From Brachionus koreanus (taxonomy: Eukaryota > Rotifera > Eurotatoria > Ploima > Brachionidae), in contig PJRA01000160.1 of the NCBI GenBank assembly GCA_016987375.1, positions 1,021,565-1,085,564 on the forward strand: a stretch of 64,000 nucleotides of DNA, read 5' to 3'. A program made the translations under genes and the position numbers. The notes beneath the pieces are model-generated. The model made no database searches and was not told the DNA's origin. It worked only from the letters and a program-made list of their open reading frames with translations. How positions within the stretch are numbered: the first letter of the stretch is position 1; every line of letters begins with the position of its first letter. This document shows positions 33,901 to 43,271 of the stretch, piece by piece.

Positions 33901-35660
33901 CATACAACCCTTTTAGAATCATTGCCAAAAACTTTGTTGTAACCATTTGTAATAGCTGCAGCCGCGTCCGCAACAAGACCACTAGGTCTAAGATCAAAGT
34001 CATGTTGCTTTTTTACTTCTTTTTTTAACCCGTTAAACACAAAAGCGTAATCATCTTCTTTTTCGTGCTTACATAAAGCTAAACCGAATGGATGAAACTT
34101 TTTGGTTTCATCAGTTGTACCAATTATTATGGCTGGAAATCCTTGCCATAAAAGCTTATAAGTGGCATCTATGCATAAGTGTTGAGCTTTTAGTACAAGC
34201 TCAATTAGCCTTCTTGTCGTCAAAAGCATTCTGATTTCCTTAGCTTCACTTAAACCTGCTTCAAAGAAAGTATCAGCAACATAGACTTTATCCATGTCTT
34301 CTGGAACGTCCTCGTGCTCAGCACAATATTTCTTTAACTGCTCCAGAGTCATCTTTCTTTCGCCATAATTAGTAGTCTTGTATCGTTGGATAAGATTGTA
34401 GATTTGATTTGATGTAGCTTTCATTCCGACTTGATTTTGGTTGAGCTTTATCCAAATCATCAGCATCTTGCAATGTTTCTTCATTGGACTCAGCTTGGTT
34501 ACAATGAGGAACAAATTCGTAACTTGTTGATTCTTCAGTCATTGTTTGATTGCTTAAAATCAGAAAAACAGGAAGATTTTTATATTATTGCTTAATTAGT
34601 TCAATCAACATGTTTGAGTATTTTAACACATTTATATAGTTGTCAATTAATCCTTGCCATAAAAGCTTATAAGTGGCAATGCAAAAATGTTTATTTAATT
34701 AATTATTTGATACCAATTAAAAAAAATATTAGTATCACATAAACAAAATAAGTATCATTTTAATTTTATTTTTAGTATCTTAAGTGTGAATTTTAGTATC
34801 ATTTTTATTTTTTTTTTAGGTAGCAGAAAAATAAATTTAGTATCAGCATAAAATATATTTCGTAAATATTTAAATATTAAATAAGTGTATAAATTATTAC
34901 TAATATACTTTAGGGTCGTCTTACTGATGGAAAAGGCAAGACTATAGACTGTAAAGATGCTATCTTTATTATGACATCTAATCTGGCTAGTGATGAAATT
35001 GCTGAGCATGCTGTGATGTTAAGAGATGAGGCTGAAAGAGAAGGTAATATTGAAATAATGTAAACTAAATAATAGCATGTTTAAATAGCCCAAGAGGATG
35101 AAAAAGATAATGTTGTCATTTCAAAACAGTTCAAAAACAATGTGGTTAAACCAATTTTGAAGAGGCATTTTAAAAGAGATGAATTTTTGGGCAGAATAAA
35201 TGAATTTGTATATTTTCTTCCATTTTCAAAGCCAGAATTGATTCAATTGGTAAAGCGAGAGTTGGAATTTTGGGCAAAAAGAGCTAAAGACAAACATGGA
35301 ATGACCATTGAGTGGGACAGAAAAGCACTTGATTTTTTGGTCAATGGTTATGATATAAATTATGGTGCCAGAAGCATTAAATATGAAGTTGAGCGACGTG
35401 TGGTCAATCAAATTGCGGTTGCTCATGAGTATGGTTTGATAGAAAATGGTTCACACTTGCTTGTTACTGCTGATTTGCCACCCAGTCAACAAGAGGAATT
35501 AAATTTGATCAAAGATGAAATTCAGTCGAATCGACAGAAAAAAAATAATACCTATGATATAAGATTGAAAAAAGTTGTAAAAAACAAAAGTAATAAAAAA
35601 ATATATGAGGACATTAATCTAAGCATCAATTCTTTTGGAAAATATTTTGTAATAAAATAA
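30998..35660 (+). CDS. CLPB: Mitochondrial CLPB-type AAA+ disaggregase with ankyrin repeats
   Basis: Exons 30998-31286, 31378-31429, 31483-31572, 31629-31959, 32009-32170, 32238-32534, 34914-35043 and 35089-35660 encode 640 residues (human CLPB is about 700). The N terminus is basic and hydroxylated like a mitochondrial presequence, followed by a hydrophobic stretch ([19 protein letters not shown]). Ankyrin repeats span about residues 120-250 ([22 protein letters not shown]). The single AAA+ module has Walker [11 protein letters not shown], pore loop GYVGHQEGG, Walker [12 protein letters not shown], sensor 1 IFIMTSNLA and sensor 2 NYGARSI, all intact. Family knowledge: this protein keeps intermembrane-space proteins soluble. 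Intron 6 is about 2.38 kb because a MULE transposon sits in it on the opposite strand; all other introns are about 45-91 nt. Confidence 0.93.
32721..34542 (-). CDS. MULE-family transposase with SWIM zinc finger and AT-hook
   Basis: A frame of about 590 residues runs to a stop at 32721. Catalytic residues of the MULE DDE fold are visible: Asp in [11 protein letters not shown], Asp in [16 protein letters not shown] and Glu in [18 protein letters not shown]-type zinc finger follows ([16 protein letters not shown]), and the C terminus has [11 protein letters not shown], an AT-hook. The best natural start is an ATG at 34542 ([20 protein letters not shown]), which is in a different frame. A shift of one frame near 34430, around Lys-Ser-Ser/Gly-Met-Lys, would connect them. 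Without it the protein must start internally, for example at the in-frame ATG near 34484. The copy is therefore probably recently inactivated, or the shift is a sequence error. It does not affect CLPB coding sequence. Confidence 0.85.
34652..34678. repeat. Copy of transposase coding segment in the element's 5' flank
   Basis: CCTTGCCATAAAAGCTTATA plus seven more identical bases occurs here and again at 34141-34167 inside the transposase frame, same orientation. Including flanking matches, about 30 bp are identical over a 511-bp offset. Confidence 0.8.
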
Positions 35661-36192
35661 TTTATTAATTTAAGAAAAAATTGTATGATTAAATAAAATT
35701 ATTGAGGTTAAATATTTATAATGCCTGTGTTAATTTTTATTGAAATCAAAGTAAAATTTTATCGTTTTTTTTTAAGCAGAAAAACTCTTCAGACGTTTAT
35801 GCTTATTTTTTAGCCTTAAAATCAAATTATATCTTTAAAATTTTTTATTTAGTCTAAAAATGTTTGAACATTTTGAAAGCTTATTATTTCAAAATTACTG
35901 GTTTAACCTGGTTTTAAACAAATTTTTAAAGGTTCTTTTTACTTAAATTTTTAGCACTAATTCTAGATCTTTCAAGTTTTTCAATTTTTCAAATAAACAT
36001 ATCCCGGGTTTAAAAAATAAAAAATAATTTGTTTTATGTCTTTCAAAATATTTTATATTTATTCAAAAACGCACAAAATTTATTTTTTATTTTTCTATTA
36101 TTTTGTTAATTAATCCATGGGTTAATTGATGATCATTTAATTTTAAAGACTAAAAATTTCATTAATATTCATTTGTATTTTATAGTCTGAAT
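35661..36192. other. Intergenic between convergent CLPB and ZIP genes
   Basis: AT-rich 3' regions. Several AATAAA hexamers are present on both strands, as expected for convergent polyadenylation, but they are too frequent in this composition to assign. Confidence 0.45.
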
Positions 36193-37650
36193 TCAAATTT
36201 TAATATGCTCCTCGAAGATTGACAATAAAAACATAAATATGAAACCTATTACCATTGCTAAATTGCATAAGACGAAAACAATCCAATTCCATTTTTTAGC
36301 TGCCATTACTGATGGAAGCTTAGATTATAATAATTAGACAAGACAAATGACAAAAATTTTGTATTAAATTACCAAGTCAACTAATGAAATGTACAAAAAC
36401 ATTCCGGCAGTGATTGTAAAAATCCATTTTCTTGCTTCTTCTTCATCTGACACAGAAACTCCCACATAGAATCCGATAAGACAATTCAAAGCAGTAATTA
36501 GATTGAAAATTAGAGCTTGCCAATAGCTAAAGCCACTTTTCATCAAAACAGCATAAGTTCCTTTTGATTGTTTTCAAATATAAAAATTTTTTTTCATTTT
36601 TATTGTTTGCTATTTACCAAGCTCATGAGGAATTTCATGGCATATAACTGCAATTGATGTAGAAATACCTAGATTTTGTGATTGAGAAAAAGATGCACCG
36701 ACAGCCAGTCCATCTGCAAAATTGTGTAAACCATCACTAACAATTACAATCCAACCTTTAAAAAATCAGATTAGTTTATTTATTTTTTAGTTTATCTGAA
36801 ATCAAAAATTTTCGACCTGCTGCTTTGATTCTCTTTAAGTTTTCAAAAAACCCCCTTTTATTCTTTCCATCAGCCAATTTTTCTCCATTCTCAACCTTTT
36901 CTAAATCTTTTACACTCGAATTAGTTGGAGCTATTTTATTTCCTTGAATAGAATTAATATATTTTTGATTTTTTAATAAAAATTACCATTATTAGTTTCA
37001 TTAATATCATCGTCATCTTCCATACTAATACCATGACTATGACCATGCGGGTCTCCATTAAAACGAGATTTACCAGAAAAATGATGAATCAAAATTTCAA
37101 ATAACCAAAGTAAATAAATAACTTCAAAAAATAAAGTATTTGTTGATTATTTTTATTGAAAATATTACCAACAATGGTGACAGTTACTTTGATCACATAG
37201 TCTTCAACGACAATTGGATGGTCTTCATGATGATCTTCTTCTTCGTGTTCTTCTTCATTGCTGTGTCCATGCAATCCAAAAATCTAAAATTCAAGTATTT
37301 AACAATGAAAAGGAAAATTTTGTTTTTACTTGGGGCAAAATATGCAACAGAGTGTCACATAATAGAGTAGAAGCTGCTAATGCAGTAAGAATCGAAAGGA
37401 TGTGATCAAAAATTGTTTTTTTAAAACAAGGTAGTATTAAAAAACCAACTAGAGTGACAAGTGAAACAATCACAATTGCAATAGTTCCGTATCCGTATTC
37501 TATTAAAATAAATTAAAGAAATGGCATTTACATGTAAATTTTACTTTCAGCCACAGTTGGCTTTTCTGATTCTTCTTCAGAATGTTCCTCAGAAGCTAAA
37601 ACTAATTGCAGAAGCGAAAATGTAATAAAAACTGCGGAGAATTTTTTCAT
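36193..37650 (-). CDS. LIV-1 type ZIP zinc transporter (SLC39 family)
   Basis: Eight exons (37545-37650, 37330-37499, 37169-37283, 36987-37121, 36817-36942, 36618-36755, 36373-36560, 36193-36318) give 367 residues in frame. A signal peptide ([19 protein letters not shown]) precedes an acidic His-containing luminal segment. Transmembrane helices follow, with TM2 ending [15 protein letters not shown] His-rich region ([18 protein letters not shown], then HGHSHG) is typical of the family. The metal-site motifs are HNFADG (about residue 228) in TM4 and HEIPHELG (about 257) in TM5, the latter defining the LIV-1 subfamily. The Asp that normally follows HELG is Thr here. Family knowledge: such proteins carry zinc or related metals into the cytosol from outside or from an organelle; the compartment cannot be told from sequence. 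Confidence 0.9.
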
Positions 37651-39561
37651 TTTTAATTTAATTTTTTAAAACTTTTAGTTTTTTTGTAAATTGTTTTTAT
37701 TTAAGACAAAAGCAAAAATATTTTTTGAAATAATAATTTAGAGAATACTTATTTTTATAGAGAAACTTTTTTATATTATTTTATAACTCAAAATTAATAT
37801 CAGGGGGTTTTCTCATTTTTTTGAAGAGTGATTTCACATTTTTGAAAATGAGACAGCGTTATTTGTCAAGGTAAAGTACAAGAATAATTTATTGTTTGGA
37901 AAAATATTTCAAATAAAAACTATAGGTAAAAAGTTAATAAAAAAGATTATTAAAAATAGTATATATTTGAGGCTTAATTGCTTTAAGTCTCGAGAATTCA
38001 AAAATTCGTAAACAATAAAGCTTAATTCTCTTTTGATGAAAACTTTTATTCTTAAAAAAAAATTCCTAAATTATTTGAAACACATTTGAAAATGGCGTGA
38101 TGTGAAATTAAATAGAATTCACAATTTTAAAATGGTGAAACAGTTTTAGTTGCGAATTAGCTTTTGAAAATAAATGTTAAATCTTAATAATTGAAAAATA
38201 TGAGTGTCATTTACCTGATAAAGGATTTGATAATTTTTAAATTTTATTAATTTAAGAGTTTTTTCGCTAATTGCTGCAATTCGAAAAGGAACCCATATTA
38301 TTTTGGCATATCTGAATATGAGTCCTTTCAACTAATTAAATGAAATCTACTCTTTGATACTTGAAAATATATCAAAAATTACAGAGATAGATATTGCTTT
38401 CAAAATTACGGATTAAAGTTAATCCGGTCTTTTTATTTTCAGCGTTTCTTTTGCATACAAATAATAATAATAACGAGTCAAATCTAAAATTTATTTGCCA
38501 AAAAATAATAATTCTTGTAATAATTCTGGTAAATAAAAGAAGGAATGTAAGTTGTAATGCCAAAGGATGTTCTTTATTGTTAATTAAATATTGATTTTTA
38601 AAAATAAGAACAAATTTTTAAAAAAGATTGATTTAAATATTAAAAAAAATATTAATACTTCTAGACAAAAATTGTTAAAAGCGCAAAGCAAAACTAAGTT
38701 TAAATTTTTAAAACTTTTTTTTCAAATTTCTTCTCCATTAATTTGTTTTTGTTATGTTAATAAATATCTTTTAAACCATTTTTAAATTTGATTTATTTCT
38801 GAATATGAATTAGTGAGTAATTATTATTTTTCAAGTGTACTGAATGGGTCTCATTAGTGAAAGAAGTGGACTTTTAACTGCTCCTTGGGGCACATCAGTA
38901 CCCTAATACCCGATGTACCTCTGAGATGATGAATAATTACTAAGGCTAATGAAAATGTCCTATCTTTTAAAAAGTACATAATTGATGAATATAAATTGGT
39001 ACTTTTAATTTGGCTAAAGATTTTTTCAGTCAAAAATCTAATCAATAGGTAATCAGTTGTTTTACGATGGAAATGAAAACTTAATTGGTGCATACAAATT
39101 AAATTATTTTCTACAAGAAATTTACATTTAAGAATATTACAATTCACTCAAAAAGCTTTCCCAAAGAACTTGTAACACTTATTAGCCGCGGATCCTTGGA
39201 GATTTCCTTTTTAGTTATCATACTTATTTTAGAAATTTTCTTTGCTCAGGTATTTTTGAAGTACTATGAAAAAGATTGAAGAAGATTTGTCAGACATGTC
39301 ATAAATCAAAATTTACAAAAAATACACAAATACATCTATTATTCTGACTTTAAAAAATTTTTTGATAAAAATTTGTATCAAAATTTATTTATTTTAAAAT
39401 ATAAATATCTAATTTCTTTCCTTAGAGAAAACAGAAAGCTTCTATAACTATTTAAATTACAGGGGAAAAAATAAAGAGATAAAAAAAAAAAGTTAAAGCT
39501 AAGGAATTATTTTTTATTTGAAAAATAATTTACTTAAGTATAATCAAAAAAAATGTGCAAT
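37651..39561. other. Intergenic, AT-rich, nothing firm
   Basis: A minus-strand frame at 38854-39147 (97 codons, with GTSGIRVLMCPKEQLKV) stands out slightly by composition and might be a transposon remnant. I could not place it in a family. No other signal was found. Confidence 0.4.
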
Positions 39562-40789
39562 TTATTCATACCATCGGCAAATGCATTCATCTGGACAAAT
39601 CTTATCAGGAGTCATACAATTAATAAAACATTTAACGCACATTTCAAAATGTTGATTATATAAATTTGGATCAAACCAAAAGTCGTTTACTTTGTTCCAA
39701 CATATTAATCCACTTCCAGAATATTTGTTTAGATCAGGTTTTGTATTTAAACTAAAATTTGGCTCTTTCCAAGTTTCACATTGATAAACTTGTTTCATTT
39801 CATTTGATCTTAAGGGAGGATTCAGAAATTCTTCAATTGGTTCTTCAATATTTGGATTAGGCATGATTTTGATATCAGCACAGTTTCTTAAACAAAGCAA
39901 TTAAACAAAACAATTAAAATATTTATAGCAAACCTGAATTCTTGCTGAGCTCCTATTCCAATTAATTCAGTTCCATTTGACAAGAGTCCCTGTAATAATT
40001 AAACAAAATTATTTTAGATAAAAAATAAAATTCATCTTTATTGACTTTTTTTTGATCATTCACCCATCTCCATCTTAAAACACATCTTTCACATGTTAAT
40101 CCATTTGGTAATTTGACTCTTTAAAGAATAAAATTAAAAAATCTGAAAAAAAAATATTCAATTTACTGAAATATTTCATCAATAAAAATTGGTTCACCGT
40201 ATGGTCTTGGCTCACCCAAATCAATTAAAAATTTATATTCATCTATTGGCGATCGCTTTGGATGTGGTAAAATTCTTAATGGAAATTTTTCAAAACATTC
40301 TTCTGTGGCTTCATTCATCGAATCAGTTAATGGACAGAGAAAAACTTCAACTGAACCTCCATGAAATCCATCCACAACCACCTTGATATATATGTTAGAG
40401 GCTAGTATTCAAGTGGCAAAAATTACATGATGTGATATATTAATTGTTTGTCCACTCAAATAATATTCAACAATAGTTCCTGTTGCATATAAGCCATCTT
40501 GTTCGAATAGCTTTGGCTGACTATATTCATCACCACATACCCCGCATTTTCCATCTTAAATTGCATTTTTTAAATTTTTTAGTTGATGTAATTTTTCAAA
40601 ATCAATACCATTTAAATAATACTGATGTTCATAAGACCCACAAAAAAGAGCTGAAGGGTCTCCATTGTATGGCGGAATATCTGGTCTATAATAATGAATA
40701 AATTGTCTTGGCAATGGTTTATTTAAGAATCCATGTGGTTCAATTAAAGAAACACAATAAAAAGCAATAGTTAGATAGAGCAATTTCAT
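39562..40789 (-). CDS. AA15-type lytic polysaccharide monooxygenase
   Basis: Six exons (40609-40789, 40427-40554, 40167-40381, 40046-40118, 39934-39986, 39562-39886) join in frame to 324 residues. Reading straight through exon 1 hits a stop, but a 54-nt GT..AG intron removes it and yields the family motif QYYLNDGKCGVCGDEY. The signal peptide (MKLLYLTIAFYCVSLIEP) ends directly before His, giving the N-terminal copper-ligand His in HGFLNKP. The second His of the histidine brace is probably in DGFHGGSVEVFLCP. GAQQEFRNCADI is another family landmark. Family knowledge: AA15 enzymes of animals and some other eukaryotes oxidatively cleave chitin or cellulose outside the cell. The C-terminal Cys-rich extension (CVKCFINCMTPDKICPDEC) is not needed for the core fold and may be an added module. 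Confidence 0.88.
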
Positions 40790-41239
40790 TTTTCACACCT
40801 TTTTTTGATTTTTTATGAGAAATTTTAGAATTTTTCCCTTTAAATACTCAGATTTTAAAAAAATTGAGCTTGAATGGGAAATACATTAAGTCATTAAAAG
40901 TCGCGCGATAGCAAAATTTTCTTTCGGATCACTTTTCACATGGAATATAAATAAAATAATGTAAAATATTAAAAATTTAATATCGTATTCATATTAATAC
41001 TATTTTAAATTTAGAATTTAATTTTATTTTCAAGATTTAATCATAAAATTTCTTAAATAATAAAATAATTTTTAAAAATAATCAACAAATAGAGAATTTA
41101 ATATGCATATTTTTTCTTAAGCTCAAAATTTAATTTTAATTAAAAGTATTTTTTTTCAACTCTTATGACTTATATTCTTAAATTAAACTTATGGCATAAG
41201 CTTTTTTAGCGAATTGTTAGAAATATTAATATTCTTAAA
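40790..41239. other. Intergenic, AT-rich, nothing recognised
   Basis: Putative promoter side of the LPMO gene; no motif could be assigned. Confidence 0.4.
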
Positions 41240-41660
41240 ATCACCATTGATGATTCACAAGTAGAGTGTGTAAACGAATTTACATACTTAGGAAGCACCA
41301 TTAGTACAGCAATGGAAGCACAAAGAGACATAAAGAAAAGACTTGCTAAAGCAAAGATTACCTTTGCTAGACTCCGATCAGCATGGAAATCAACCAGCTA
41401 TAGCAAGGAAACAAAATTCAAACTATTACAAAGAACAAAAGATTGCGATGACTTGGACATATAATTAGAATACCAAAAAAGGCCCTTCAATGGACACCAC
41501 AAGGGCGAAGTAAGGTAGGAAGACCAGCAGTAACATGAAGGTCAACAATCATGAAAGAGCTTACCGAAATGGGAATGACATGGGGAGAAGCAAGGGTGAA
41601 GGCGAAAGATCAAATTGAGTGGAAATCAAAAGGAATGACCCTATGATCCACAAGGAGTGA
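41240..41660 (+). mobile_element. Decayed 3' fragment of a non-LTR retrotransposon
   Basis: Translated pieces read VECVNEFTYLGSTISTAMEA and DIKKRLAKAKITFARLRSAW. After an internal deletion they continue LGHIIRIPKKALQWTPQGRS, GRPAVT, a TGA where the family has Trp, then MTWGEARVKAKDQIEWKSKG. These are the C-terminal blocks of LINE endonuclease/reverse-transcriptase proteins. The deletion and stop make it non-functional. The last 90 bp match a second copy on the minus strand at 63850-63950. Confidence 0.75.
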
Positions 41661-43271
41661 ATAAGGAAAAAAAAGAAGATTTTAGATTGAAAAAATGATT
41701 AAATTAATTTTTTCTTTATGTTTAAAATTTTTTAGTTAATTTGTAGAAAATAGTTTGTTTTTTGGAGCAAAATTTCATTTCCGAAAAGCGTTTTAACTCT
41801 AAAAGCCATATTCTTTATTTGCATTGCAATAACTCAGTTCTATAAAGATCCCTATTTACATAATTATTTACAAGGTGTTTCATCAATAGGTTTATAAGCT
41901 CGATCTAAAAACTGTTTGGCTTTTTTCAAATAAGTTTACCTTCAAAGAAAATTTAAAATACAAATTTATTTATTATTCCTTAAAATTTTGTATATCAGCT
42001 TCATCCTCTTGATTGCAGACACTTTTGATGAAGAATTTCACAAGATGAATACTTTTTATCTTACAATATACTGCTTTGTCAGTTTAGTTAAACTATAATT
42101 GACCGTAGAATATTAACTATTATTATTATTATACTCTAATGAAGTTTTAAAAATGAAGACATAAAATTAAATGTCTGAGTCCTTGAAAGTTACATTTTTA
42201 GAGACACTCAACGATGTTCATGGGCATTTCGTTATTACTGGACCTCTTTTTTAAAGATTGAAACTTAATTACCTATTAGATATTTGTTGATAGAAGTAAA
42301 ATTTTATAAAACATTTTTTAAAAAATTAAGCATTTTGTTTTTAATTCTTTTAATTTAATAAAATCTATTTCTAGAAAAAATATTTAATTTCTCCACATAG
42401 GTAATAGTACATATGTTCGCACATATACGTCCATGTATTTATGTATTCTTTTAAAAAACAGACGAATACGACTTAGGAAAAGACTATTATCATTTATTTA
42501 GAGCCTTACAGAGTTTTGGCTTTTGTGAGTTTGGCGACAATTTACCTCGTACTAATAATAGTATCAAAGCGTTGCACAAACAATTCGAAGGTTGTTGTGG
42601 TAAAAATCTGGGTGTTTAAAAATTAGTTAATTAATTAAAAAATTTCAGGGAATAGCAAAATTTACAAGAATTAGACATAAGTAAACTTCGTACCCGTAAA
42701 TCTTATTGTAAAGCTACAGATAAGGAAATTCGAATTTATCATATTTGCACTAAATTTGACAAAGATGATATTAAAGGTTTCTTAAGTGATGTGTCTCAAA
42801 ATTTATGTGAATAAGGCTCTAAATCAATAATAATAGTCTTCCTTAAGTTTTTTTTTTAATTTATTTTTATTAAATAAAATTGATCAAAAATCAAAATTTT
42901 TTGCTAATTTTTTAATGTTAAAAAATCTTATTGCGGACATTTTTTGCGAAATATTTCTGCAAACATAATTTTTGCCAACATAGGTACTACTGCCCATAAA
43001 AATTTATTTTTTTATTTTTTTGGACTTTATGAATAGCTTGTACCTTTACTTTTTAAATTTTTTCCAACAAGTCAAAGTAAAGACTTGTACTTTTTAAAAT
43101 TATTAATTTTTTGTAAAAATTGATTATTCTCATTTTAATTATTTTTTTAACATTTTATTTCATTACCTTAAAAAACTAATTTATTCACACCAAAATATTC
43201 AGTAATAATAAATCGTGAAACGAATAAAAAATTACAAAAAAAAAGGAAAAAAAAAACAAACATAAAAACAA
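41661..43271. other. Intergenic with an unexplained coding-like patch
   Basis: Mostly AT-rich. The patch at 42461-42814 is listed separately. The remainder shows nothing I can name. Confidence 0.4.
42461..42814 (+). other. Two unassigned coding-like blocks, possibly a gene remnant
   Basis: Block 1 (42461-42600) reads DEYDLGKDYYHLFRALQSFG, then FCEFGDNLPRTNNSIKALHK. Block 2 (about 42660-42814) reads ELDISKLRTRKSYCKATDKE and ends SDVSQNLCE with a TAA. Codon use is less AT-driven than the surroundings. The sequence between them has GT and AG sites, but no combination I tried keeps an open frame through the junction. I do not recognise the protein. It may be a decayed gene or part of a transposable element. 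Confidence 0.35.

Larger units (their letters stand above)
32555..34852 (-). mobile_element. MULE DNA transposon inside a CLPB intron
   Basis: Terminal inverted repeats are visible: the left end TGATACTAATTTTATTTTTC (from about 32558) matches the reverse complement of the right end TGATACTAAATTTATTTTTC (to about 34845), continuing into TGCTAC and an A-run. TGATACTAA motifs recur several times in both subterminal regions. The element is about 2.3 kb and carries one transposase gene. A perfect target-site duplication is not obvious, so exact ends are uncertain by several bases. It lies between exons 6 and 7 of CLPB, opposite in orientation to that gene. Confidence 0.8.

Noticed and set aside
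38394..38785. Overlapping short frames on both strands
   Set aside because: Lys/Asn/Phe/Leu-rich by base composition only.
38854..39147. 97-codon minus-strand frame with GTSGIRVLMCPKEQLKV
   Set aside because: No family recognised, no splice partners and no neighbouring exon; kept only as a possible transposon remnant in the intergenic note.
40556..40608. Premature stop after the first LPMO exon
   Set aside because: A GT..AG intron of 54 nt removes the TAA and restores the QYYLNDGKCGVCGD motif, so the gene is not broken.
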